Assembly (NCBI GenBank): GCA_036384795.1
Contig: DASVLP010000082.1
Span: 10,907 to 74,906 of the forward strand
Length of the DNA stretch: 64,000 nt
Source of the DNA: Andeanibacterium sp036384795
GTDB lineage: Bacteria; Pseudomonadota; Alphaproteobacteria; Sphingomonadales; Sphingomonadaceae
Direction of reading: 5' to 3'
Shown: positions 58,028 to 64,000 of the stretch, piece by piece
Layout of the letters: each line of letters starts with the position of its first letter
How positions within the stretch are numbered: the stretch's first letter is position 1
The notes under the pieces: generated by a model
Told to the model about the DNA's origin: nothing
The model's input: the letters and a program-made list of their open reading frames with translations, nothing else
Database searches by the model: none
Made by a program: the position numbers and the translations under genes

Positions 58028-58909
58028 ATGCAGCCGCAGCAACCCAGCCGCACCGCGTGGGGCGCGGCGCGCCATCGCGCGGTGCATCAGCTGATCGAGG
58101 GCGGCAGGATCTTCTCCGATCCGTTCGCGGTGCGGATCCTGGGCGGCGACATCGATGCGGCGGCAGACGATCCGCTGATCCGCGAGAGCGATTCGAGCCC
58201 CGGCACCCGGGTATTGCGGTTCTTCATCGCCGCGCGCAGCGCATTCGCCGAAGCGAAGCTTGCCGAAGCGGTTGCCGGGCGCGGGGTCTCGCAAGTGGTC
58301 GTGCTCGGCGCCGGGTTCGACACGTTCGCGCTGCGCAACCCGTTCGGCGAAAGCCTGCGGGTGTTCGAGGTCGACCATCCCGCGACCCAGGCGTGGAAGC
58401 GCGAGCGGCTCGCGGCGATGGGCATCGCGCTGCCCGAGTGGCTGACGTTCGCCGGAGTCGATTTCGAACGCGAATCGTTCTCCGAGCGCCTGGCCGAAAC
58501 CGGCTTCGATCCCGCTCGGCGCAGCTTCGTGTTGTGGCTTGGCGTGTCGATGTACCTCACCCAAGCCGCGATCGATGCGACGCTGGCGGCGGTCGCGGCG
58601 TGGCCCGGCGGCGGCGAGATCGTGTTCGACTATGCCGAGCCGCCCGCTGCCGACATGTCGCCGCAGAGGCGGGCGGCGCGCGAGGAGCTCGCGGCGCGGG
58701 TGGCCGCGGTGGGCGAGCCGCTCATCGGCGCACTCGCGGAAGCGGCGTTGCATGCCCGGCTGGGCGAGCTGGGATATGTCGAAATCGAGGATCTCGCGGG
58801 GCTCGACCTGGCAGAGCGCTTCCTTGGCCCGGAGATCGCGGCCGCGGCGCGCTCCGCCGGGGCGGGACGCGGCGGCGGCCATGTGCTGTTCGCACGAACA
58901 AAGCTATGA
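58028..58909 (+). CDS. SAM-dependent methyltransferase (leucine carboxyl methyltransferase-like, TIGR00027 type)
   Basis: A 293-residue class I methyltransferase of the PPM1/LCM-related family. Motif I is VVVLGAGFDTFALR, the acidic post-I site FEVDHPATQAWKRER, motif II region GVDFERESF, and FVLWLGVSMYLT follows. The N-terminus (SRTAWGAARHRAVHQLIEGG then FSDPFAVRILG) is common in bacterial TIGR00027 proteins. It begins four bases after the SDR stop and is thus likely co-transcribed. Targets in this family are mostly unknown. Confidence 0.87.
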   Translation: MQPQQPSRTAWGAARHRAVHQLIEGGRIFSDPFAVRILGGDIDAAADDPLIRESDSSPGTRVLRFFIAARSAFAEAKLAEAVAGRGVSQVVVLGAGFDTFALRNPFGESLRVFEVDHPATQAWKRERLAAMGIALPEWLTFAGVDFERESFSERLAETGFDPARRSFVLWLGVSMYLTQAAIDATLAAVAAWPGGGEIVFDYAEPPAADMSPQRRAAREELAARVAAVGEPLIGALAEAALHARLGELGYVEIEDLAGLDLAERFLGPEIAAAARSAGAGRGGGHVLFARTKL

Positions 58910-59006
58910 CCGGCTGGGTGAAATTGACAAAGTCCACTGGACGCCGCGCGCGGGGACGCTATCTTCCGCCGCAAAATCGGGAATACGATCTTCAGGGAGG
59001 GTTTTC

Positions 59007-59933
59007 ATGTGCGATGACATTACTGCCGTCGAGGCTGACGAGGCGCTGGCCAGGCGCGGGGTGAACCGGCGCGAGTTCGCCGCGCTCGGAGCGGCGGCCG
59101 TGGGCGCGCTCAGCCTCGGCGCGGTCGCCAGGGCGCAGGCCGCCGGCGGGCTCGTCGAGCAGACGGTGGCGATCAAGACCCCCGACGGCACGATGGACGC
59201 GTTCTTCGTCCACCCCGCCACCGGCAAGAACCCCGCGGTGATCATGTGGCCGGACATCGCCGGCGTGCGCGACGCGTTCAAGGCGATGGCGCGCGAGCTG
59301 GCGGCCAGCGGCCACGCGGTGGTCTGCGTCAATCAGTATTACCGGTCGAGCAAGGCGCCGGTGATGAATTCGATTTCCGAGTTCTTCACCCCCGCGGGGC
59401 GCGACCGGCTGCAGCCGATGATCCAGAAGATCACCAATCCCGGGATCATGAGCGACGCCAAGGCGATCGTCGCATGGCTCGATGCACAGGATGCGGTGGA
59501 CGCCACCAAGAAGATCGGCGTCGAAGGCTATTGCATGACCGGAGGCTACGGCGCGCGCTGCGCCGCCGCGGTGCCGGCGCGGATCGGCGCGGCGAGCTCG
59601 TTCCACGGCGCCGCGGTCGTCACCGACGCGCCCGACAGCCCGCACAAGCTGATCAAGGATTCGAACCCCGATTGCTACTTCCTGTTCGCGATCGCCCAGA
59701 ACGACGATCACCGCAGCCCGGACGACAAAGTGGTGCTGGCAAAGACCGCGGAGGAGACCGGCCGCGGCGTCCGCGCGGAAGTATTCCACGCCGATCACGG
59801 CTGGTGCGTGCCGGACACCCCGGCCTACAACAAGTGGGAAGCCACGCGCGCGCGCAACATCTCGCTGGCGTTCTACAACACGATGAACCCGCCGCCGCCG
59901 CGGGGTGGACCGGGCGGCCGCCCGCCGGGCTAA
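59007..59933 (+). CDS. Tat-exported dienelactone hydrolase family protein
   Basis: A 308-residue protein. The N-terminus has a twin-arginine signal, NRREFAALGAAAVGALSLG, so it is probably folded in the cytoplasm and sent to the periplasm. The DLH fold has the nucleophile Cys in VEGYCMTGGYG, and the His in FHADHGWCVPD; the acid is likely in AIAQNDDHRSPDD. ATG at 59007 has GGGAGG seven bases upstream. The end is rich in Pro and Gly. It follows the methyltransferase by about 97 bases and may hydrolyse a lactone or ester outside the cytoplasm. Confidence 0.85.
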   Translation: MCDDITAVEADEALARRGVNRREFAALGAAAVGALSLGAVARAQAAGGLVEQTVAIKTPDGTMDAFFVHPATGKNPAVIMWPDIAGVRDAFKAMARELAASGHAVVCVNQYYRSSKAPVMNSISEFFTPAGRDRLQPMIQKITNPGIMSDAKAIVAWLDAQDAVDATKKIGVEGYCMTGGYGARCAAAVPARIGAASSFHGAAVVTDAPDSPHKLIKDSNPDCYFLFAIAQNDDHRSPDDKVVLAKTAEETGRGVRAEVFHADHGWCVPDTPAYNKWEATRARNISLAFYNTMNPPPPRGGPGGRPPG

Positions 59934-59936
59934 CGC

Positions 59937-60052
59937 CCTCTCCCCTTCAGGGGAGAGGGTTGGGAGAGGGGGCCTTGGGCAGGGGTCGGCCCCTCTCAAC
60001 TTCGGCTGCGCGACCAAGCCTCCGTATCTCTCCCCTGGGGGAGAGAGTGTTT
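59937..60052. repeat. Dispersed CTCTCCC-type repeat element
   Basis: The element has the hairpin CCTCTCCCCTTCAGGGGAGAGG on the left, CTCTCCCCTGGGGGAGAG on the right, and between them CTTCGGCTGCGCGACCAAGC then CTCCGTATC, the reverse complement of the core at 38041. It lies between the convergent DLH and CmcJ-type genes and is the whole content of that gap. Confidence 0.7.
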
Positions 60053-60080
60053 GCAAACGCTTCCGTCGCGATCCAGGCCT

Positions 60081-60893
60081 TCACTCGAACCAATAAGCCG
60101 TGCCGCGCATCTCCAGGCTGACCCGCGGCGGAGCGTTGTCGCCCGCGAGCGGATTGTCGAATGCGCCATGCGGCATCAGTTGCGCGCGCGCCGGATCGCT
60201 CTCGCTGGTCTTGAACACGATCGCCTCGTCGGGGCGCATGTCCGAATAGTAGTACCAGCGGTGCGCCGGATTGTGCGCGATCACGTAGTTGCCGAAGCTC
60301 CATTCCGGCGCGCCGCCCGGCGGATCGAAGATCGCGTCGCAATCGATCAGATCGGCAGGCTCGACCGAAGGATAGGCACACAGCGCCAGCGGCACGTCCT
60401 GCGGCGGCCCCGAGATCGCGCGCCACACGTTGTACTGCGCGCTGCGGATCACTTTCTTGCCTTCCGGGGCGCCTTTCGCCCGCGCTTCGGCCGCCGCTTC
60501 CTTCGACATGTCGACGTGGGCCATGCGCGCGGGGTTCGAATTGTCGTGCTTGTCGTTCTCGCCGAGCCGCTCGGAGAAGCGCAGGATGCCGCGCGGCATC
60601 ACCTCGACATGGTCGCAGCCGCTGACGCGCTTCAACAGGTCGGCTATCTCGCCGGCGTGGACTTTGGCGACCGCGTCGAGGGCGGTGAAGTCGGACAGCG
60701 CGCTCGCATGGTGCACCAGCGTGAAGCCTTCGCGGTCGAGGTCGGTGTCGAGCCCGCGCGCGTCGGTTATTTCCATCTCCGCGGGTTTCAGCGGCACGTA
60801 GTCCTTCTCGTGCGCGTTGGCGTAGAAATAGGGCTTCTTGCCGGTCCGCTCGGTATAGCCGATCGCGGCGCGCACGTTGCCGGAAGCGGTCAT
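60081..60893 (-). CDS. CmcJ/NvfI/AsaB-type oxidoreductase
   Basis: A 270-residue protein related to CmcJ/AsaB/NvfI, oxygenase-like proteins of fungal and actinobacterial secondary metabolism. Features are VHHASALSDFTALDAV, RFSERLGENDKHDNSNPARMAHVDMS with a candidate HxD metal site in AHVD, VWRAISGPPQDVPLALCAY and HRWYYYSDMRPDEAIVFKTSES with a distal-His candidate. Many members are annotated only as putative methyltransferase or hydroxylase; the motif order fits a 2-oxoglutarate-type fold. It overlaps the aldo-keto reductase stop by one base (TGATG), so the two are coupled. Confidence 0.8.
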   Translation of the reverse strand: MTASGNVRAAIGYTERTGKKPYFYANAHEKDYVPLKPAEMEITDARGLDTDLDREGFTLVHHASALSDFTALDAVAKVHAGEIADLLKRVSGCDHVEVMPRGILRFSERLGENDKHDNSNPARMAHVDMSKEAAAEARAKGAPEGKKVIRSAQYNVWRAISGPPQDVPLALCAYPSVEPADLIDCDAIFDPPGGAPEWSFGNYVIAHNPAHRWYYYSDMRPDEAIVFKTSESDPARAQLMPHGAFDNPLAGDNAPPRVSLEMRGTAYWFE

Positions 60894-61879
60894 CAGGCGA
60901 ACTCCTCGGTGTCGATCGTCGGCTTGATCGCATCGTGATAGCGATGGCCGGCGACGGTGTCGTGGTTGATCAGGCGGCCGGCCTCGGCGAGCACCGCCTC
61001 GCTCACCGCAAGGCCGGCGGCGGCATGGTTGTCTGCCAGGTGCTGCAGGTTCGTGGTGCCGGGGATCACGTGCACATTTTCGCCCTGCGCGAGCACCCAG
61101 GCAAGCGCGAGTTGCGCGGTGGTGATGCCGGCGCGCTCGGCCAGCGCCGAGAGTCGCTCGATCAGCGCGAGGTTGTGCGGCCAGTTCGCGGCGTTGAACC
61201 GCGGCATCTTGGTCCGCAAGTCCGCTTCCTCGAGCTTCGCCGGATCCCTCAGCTCGCCGCCGAGAGCGCCGCGGCCGAGCGGCGAGAACGCGACCAGCGC
61301 GATCCCGAGTTCCTTGCACGCCTCGAGCACGCCCAGTTCGACGTTGCGGGTCCATAGCGAATATTCGGTCTGCACCGCGGCGACGGGATGGACGCCGTGC
61401 GCCTCGCGGATGTGCCTGGCCGACCATTCCGAGACGCCGTAGCCGCCGATCTTGCCGGCCTCGATCGCCCGCGCGAGCGCGCCGACCGCATCGGCGATCG
61501 GCACCTTCGGGTCGAACCGGTGCAGATAGTAGAGGTCGATGTGATCGGTGTCGAGCAGGCGCAGGCTTTCCTCGATCGCCTCGGTGATATGCGCCGGGCT
61601 GCAATCGACCCCGCGACGCGGCCCGTCGACCACGATGCCGCACTTCGACGCAAGGAAGAATTCGCCCCGCCGGCCCTTCAGCGCCTCGCCGATCAGCGCC
61701 TCGTTCTTGCCTGCGCCGTAGATCCGCGCGGTGTCGAGGTGGTCGTAGCCGAGGTCCAGCGCGTGGTTGAGCAGCTTCACGGCGTCGTCGTGGCCGGGCG
61801 GGGTGCCGTAGGCCCACGACAGGTTCATGCAGCCGAGGCCCACCGGGTTGAGCTCGGTTCCGGCGATCTTGCGAGTCAA
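60893..61879 (-). CDS. Aldo-keto reductase
   Basis: A 328-residue TIM-barrel reductase. DLGYDHLDTARIYGAGKNE contains the catalytic Asp and Tyr, the Lys is in FFLASKCGIV, and the His in IDLYYLHRFDPKVP. The NADPH-binding end has LAWVLAQGENVHVIPGTTN. It starts at TTG 61879 with GAGAGG upstream. It belongs to the group of aldo-keto reductases active on aldehydes or ketones. It lies between ligC and the CmcJ-type gene and may reduce an aromatic aldehyde. Confidence 0.9.
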   Translation of the reverse strand: MTRKIAGTELNPVGLGCMNLSWAYGTPPGHDDAVKLLNHALDLGYDHLDTARIYGAGKNEALIGEALKGRRGEFFLASKCGIVVDGPRRGVDCSPAHITEAIEESLRLLDTDHIDLYYLHRFDPKVPIADAVGALARAIEAGKIGGYGVSEWSARHIREAHGVHPVAAVQTEYSLWTRNVELGVLEACKELGIALVAFSPLGRGALGGELRDPAKLEEADLRTKMPRFNAANWPHNLALIERLSALAERAGITTAQLALAWVLAQGENVHVIPGTTNLQHLADNHAAAGLAVSEAVLAEAGRLINHDTVAGHRYHDAIKPTIDTEEFA

Positions 61880-62022
61880 GGAAATGCCTCTCTTCAGTGT
61901 TCGGTCGGCGCGATGTAGGCGGATTTATCGATCGCGCGCAACCGGTGCGAGGCCAGCGCAGCGGCACCGCAAGCGGAAGGTCGGTGTGGAAGTCCCCGCC
62001 TTCGCGGGGACCTCCGCGAGCG

Positions 62023-62385
62023 CTAGCCCAGCTTGCCCTTGGCCCAGGAGTAGAACGCATCCTGCGCCTTGCCCACTTCGGCCACCGAAGCGCGGTAGGC
62101 GGGCAGATCGGCCTCCATCAGGTCCATGCGGAATTTGGCCTGGTGCTTGGCGAGCTGCTGGCGCACGTCGAGGAAGCGCTGCTCGAACTCGGCGGCCAGA
62201 TCGGTGTTGGCGGCCAGCCGGACGTCGGCTTTGATCGCCCCCATCATCTGCGCCATCAGCCCGGCGAACTTGGTCCTGAGGCCGATGATCTCGCGCACCG
62301 CCTTGTCGTCGTTGCGGGCGAGCGCGGCTTGCATGTCGCGGTGGGTCTTCTCCGCGTCGGCGAGCAATGTGTCCAGCTGGGCCAT
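62023..62385 (-). CDS. Small all-helical protein of unknown function
   Basis: A 120-residue protein, nearly all helix, with heptad-like spacing (LDTLLADAEKTHRDMQAALA, FEQRFLDVRQQLAKHQAKF). There is no signal peptide and no Cys. It begins about 75 bases after the ligC stop on the same strand and is followed by the aldo-keto reductase gene. I do not recognise a family. It may be a coiled-coil partner or a stress-type protein; this is a guess. Confidence 0.7.
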   Translation of the reverse strand: MAQLDTLLADAEKTHRDMQAALARNDDKAVREIIGLRTKFAGLMAQMMGAIKADVRLAANTDLAAEFEQRFLDVRQQLAKHQAKFRMDLMEADLPAYRASVAEVGKAQDAFYSWAKGKLG

Positions 62386-62460
62386 GGCAACCCCCCAATC
62401 CCGTTCTGGTTGAACCCGACAATCTGCCTATCGGCCGATGCCGTCAAGCGGCGTCGCGCG

Positions 62461-63417
62461 TCAGGACCAGCCGTCCTGCGCTTCGAGGCTCGCGGCGAGC
62501 TCGCCGATCACCCGGTAGCAGTCGAGCACCTGGGCGACTGAGCTGTTGGGCTCGCGCCCTTCGCGGATCGCGGCGACGAATTCGCGGTCCTGCAGCTCGA
62601 TGCCGTTGTTCGATACCGCGACGCCGGCCAGGTCGACCGGCTCTTCCTTGCCGGTGACGAGATCGTCGTAGCGCGCGATGTAGGTCGCGGTGTCGCCGAT
62701 GTAGCGGAAGAAGGTGCCGAGCGGCCCGTCGTTGTTGAAGCTGAGCGACAAAGTGCAGATCGCGCCGCTTTCGCTCTTCAGCTGGATCGACATGTCCATC
62801 GCGATGCCGAGCTCGGGGTTCTTCGGCCCCTGGATCGCGTTGGCGGTGACGATCTTGCCGGCCTGGTAGGCGAACAGGTCGATCGTGTGCGCGGCGTGGT
62901 GCCACAGCAGGTGGTCGGTCCACGAACGCGGTTCGCCCTTGGCGTTCATGTTCTTGCGGCGGAAGAAGTAGGTCTGCACGTCCATCTGGAGGACGTTGAA
63001 CTCGCCGCCGACGATCTTGTTGTGCACGTACTGGTGGCTCGGGTTGAACCGGCGGGTGTGGCCGACCATGCACACGAGGCCGGTTTCCTGGCTCTTCTTG
63101 AGCACCGCCTCGGCGTCGGCCCAAGTATCCGACAGCGGAATCTCGACCTGGACATGCTTGCCCGCGTCCATGCAGGCGATCGCTTGGCTCGCGTGCATCT
63201 GGGTCGGGGTGCACAGGATCACCGCGTCGACGTCGTCGCGCGCGAGCGCTTCGGACAGCTCGGTGCCCGAATGGCGCGCGCCGTACTTGGCGGCGACTTC
63301 GGCCGCCTGTTCGGCGCGGCGCGAGATGATCGAGACGATCTCGACCCCGTCGATGTTCTTGAGGCCGTCGAGATGCTTTTCGCCGAAAGCTCCGGCGCCG
63401 GCGAGGGCAATGCGCAT
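62461..63417 (-). CDS. ligC: 4-carboxy-2-hydroxymuconate-6-semialdehyde dehydrogenase LigC
   Basis: A 318-residue Gfo/Idh/MocA-family dehydrogenase, which oxidises the ring-cleavage product of protocatechuate to 2-pyrone-4,6-dicarboxylate with NADP. The Rossmann motif is IALAGAGAFGEKHLDGL, followed by VILCTPTQMHASQAIACMDAGKHVQVEIPL with the catalytic Glu in place of the more usual EKP lysine, and HTRRFNPSHQYVHNKI and DHLLWHHAAHTIDLFAYQ, all as in SYK-6 LigC (315 residues). It follows ligB by 106 bases, most of it a palindromic repeat. Confidence 0.93.
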   Translation of the reverse strand: MRIALAGAGAFGEKHLDGLKNIDGVEIVSIISRRAEQAAEVAAKYGARHSGTELSEALARDDVDAVILCTPTQMHASQAIACMDAGKHVQVEIPLSDTWADAEAVLKKSQETGLVCMVGHTRRFNPSHQYVHNKIVGGEFNVLQMDVQTYFFRRKNMNAKGEPRSWTDHLLWHHAAHTIDLFAYQAGKIVTANAIQGPKNPELGIAMDMSIQLKSESGAICTLSLSFNNDGPLGTFFRYIGDTATYIARYDDLVTGKEEPVDLAGVAVSNNGIELQDREFVAAIREGREPNSSVAQVLDCYRVIGELAASLEAQDGWS

Positions 63418-63439
63418 GTTACTTCCCTTTCAAAAAACT

Positions 63440-63517
63440 CGTCATCCCGGCGAAAGCCGGGATCGCTGTCGGACTCGCGCCAGGCGGCCGCGGTCCCGGG
63501 TCGAGCCCGGGACGACG
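63440..63517. repeat. Palindromic repeat, copy 4 (between ligB and ligC)
   Basis: The ends CGTCATCCCGGCGAAAGCCG and GGGTCGAGCCCGGGACGACG are of the same family as the copies at 30058, 39812 and 40383. Placed inside the ligB-ligC intergenic gap, it may affect processing of the joint message, as REP-type sequences do elsewhere; this is inference. Confidence 0.8.
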
Positions 63518-63523
63518 CGGGCT

Positions 63524-64000
63524 TCAGGCGTCCACCTGCTCCCTCACCGCAGGCGGGGCGGCGCCGATCCCCTCCGGCTGGAGGATCAGCGCGCCGAGCG
63601 CGGTGTTCGAGGCGGGGATGTGGTAGAAGCGGTAAAGCTCCTCGACATGCTCGCCGAGCGCGCCGCGCATGATCAGCCACATCACCAGCTCGATGCCTTC
63701 GCTGCCCGCTTCGCGCAGGTATTCGATGTGCGGCATCTTGCTGAGCGTCTCGGGGTCCTTGATCAGCTTGTCGATGAAGTTGAGGTCGAAGTCCTTGTTG
63801 ATCAGCCCGGCGCGCGGGCCCTGGAGCTGGTGGCTCATCCCGCCGGTGCCCCAGACCTGCACGTCGAGGTCTTCGGGGAAGCTCTCGACCGCGGCCTTGA
63901 TGCTGTCGCCCAGGTTGAAGCAGCGGCGCCCCGACGGCGGCGGATAGGTCACCACGTTGACCGGGAACGGGATCACCCGGCACGGCCATGCCTCGGGCTC
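63524..64000 (-). CDS. ligB: Protocatechuate 4,5-dioxygenase beta subunit LigB (N-terminus cut by window edge)
   Basis: The visible 158 residues are the C-terminal half of LigB, the iron-bearing subunit of the extradiol dioxygenase LigAB that opens the ring of protocatechuate. Reading in from the edge gives AWPCRVIPFPVNVVTYPPPS, then VWGTGGMSHQLQGPRAG with the conserved catalytic His, and YHIPASNTALGALILQPE, nearly as in SYK-6. The frame stays open to position 64000, so the start, and presumably ligA, lie beyond it. Confidence 0.95.
   Translation of the reverse strand, partial: EPEAWPCRVIPFPVNVVTYPPPSGRRCFNLGDSIKAAVESFPEDLDVQVWGTGGMSHQLQGPRAGLINKDFDLNFIDKLIKDPETLSKMPHIEYLREAGSEGIELVMWLIMRGALGEHVEELYRFYHIPASNTALGALILQPEGIGAAPPAVREQVDA

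Overview
The window is about two thirds G+C, densely coded, and reads as a chromosomal segment of an alphaproteobacterium of the order Sphingomonadales (Novosphingobium, Sphingobium, Sphingomonas or a close relative). That placement rests on gene content: a LigM-type tetrahydrofolate-dependent O-demethylase, the ligB-ligC pair of protocatechuate 4,5-cleavage, beta-etherase-like glutathione transferases, a LigW-like decarboxylase, and large TonB-dependent receptors with an EIVVTAQ box. No database search was run, so names rest on motifs, length, gene order and remembered family sequences.

Region 1 (1-7,600) is housekeeping: metX (cut by the window start), divergent hisC and a prephenate dehydrogenase gene, then on the minus strand ftsE-ftsX-ydcF-plsC in a tightly coupled run, a zinc-ribbon membrane protein, and a tRNA-Leu(GAG). 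Region 2 (7,700-14,000) holds a small accessory cluster: a tandem pair of DUF3237 genes and a GMC oxidoreductase on the minus strand, divergent from an AraC-type regulator and an MFS transporter; a second, Fsr-like MFS gene follows. Region 3 (14,300-24,700) is one long co-oriented signalling locus: a membrane GGDEF-EAL-PilZ protein, a soluble histidine kinase, a stand-alone receiver, a 1,300-residue HAMP-GAF-kinase-REC-REC-REC hybrid, a CheR-type methyltransferase, a REC-kinase and another stand-alone receiver. No CheA, CheB, CheW or chemoreceptor gene is present. Region 4 (24,600-30,600) is mixed: queC, a metallo-beta-lactamase-fold hydrolase, a divergent ClC transporter, a DUF2231 membrane protein translationally coupled to a lipoprotein of the sorbosone-dehydrogenase type, and a Nudix hydrolase.

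Region 5 (30,600-64,000) is an aromatic, probably lignin-fragment, catabolic island. On the minus strand it carries ligM, a long run (TauD-type dioxygenase, MFS, MDR reductase, LigF-like GST, SDR, amidohydrolase, Rieske oxygenase, aldehyde dehydrogenase), a PQQ/heme alcohol dehydrogenase, and two adjacent GST genes organised like the heterodimeric beta-etherase BaeAB. A core-MetE-like methyltransferase faces the other way. Then come two paralogous TonB-dependent receptors with duplicated promoter regions, a LigW-like decarboxylase, two SnoaL/NTF2-like genes, a divergent LigD-like C-alpha dehydrogenase with a methyltransferase and a Tat-exported dienelactone-hydrolase-like protein, and finally ligB-ligC followed by a small helical protein, an aldo-keto reductase and a CmcJ/NvfI-type oxidoreductase.

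A plausible joint working, which is inference: receptors and MFS proteins import lignin-derived aromatics; the C-alpha dehydrogenase and GSTs break beta-aryl ether links; alcohol and aldehyde dehydrogenases oxidise side chains; LigM and the Rieske enzyme remove methyl groups; the LigW-like enzyme removes a carboxyl group; ring cleavage goes through LigAB and LigC. A related sequence (CCTAACGATCGTGAC or CATTAACGATCGTGGC) lies upstream of several of these units and may mark a shared regulon. At least two families of dispersed palindromic repeats fill many of the intergenic gaps.
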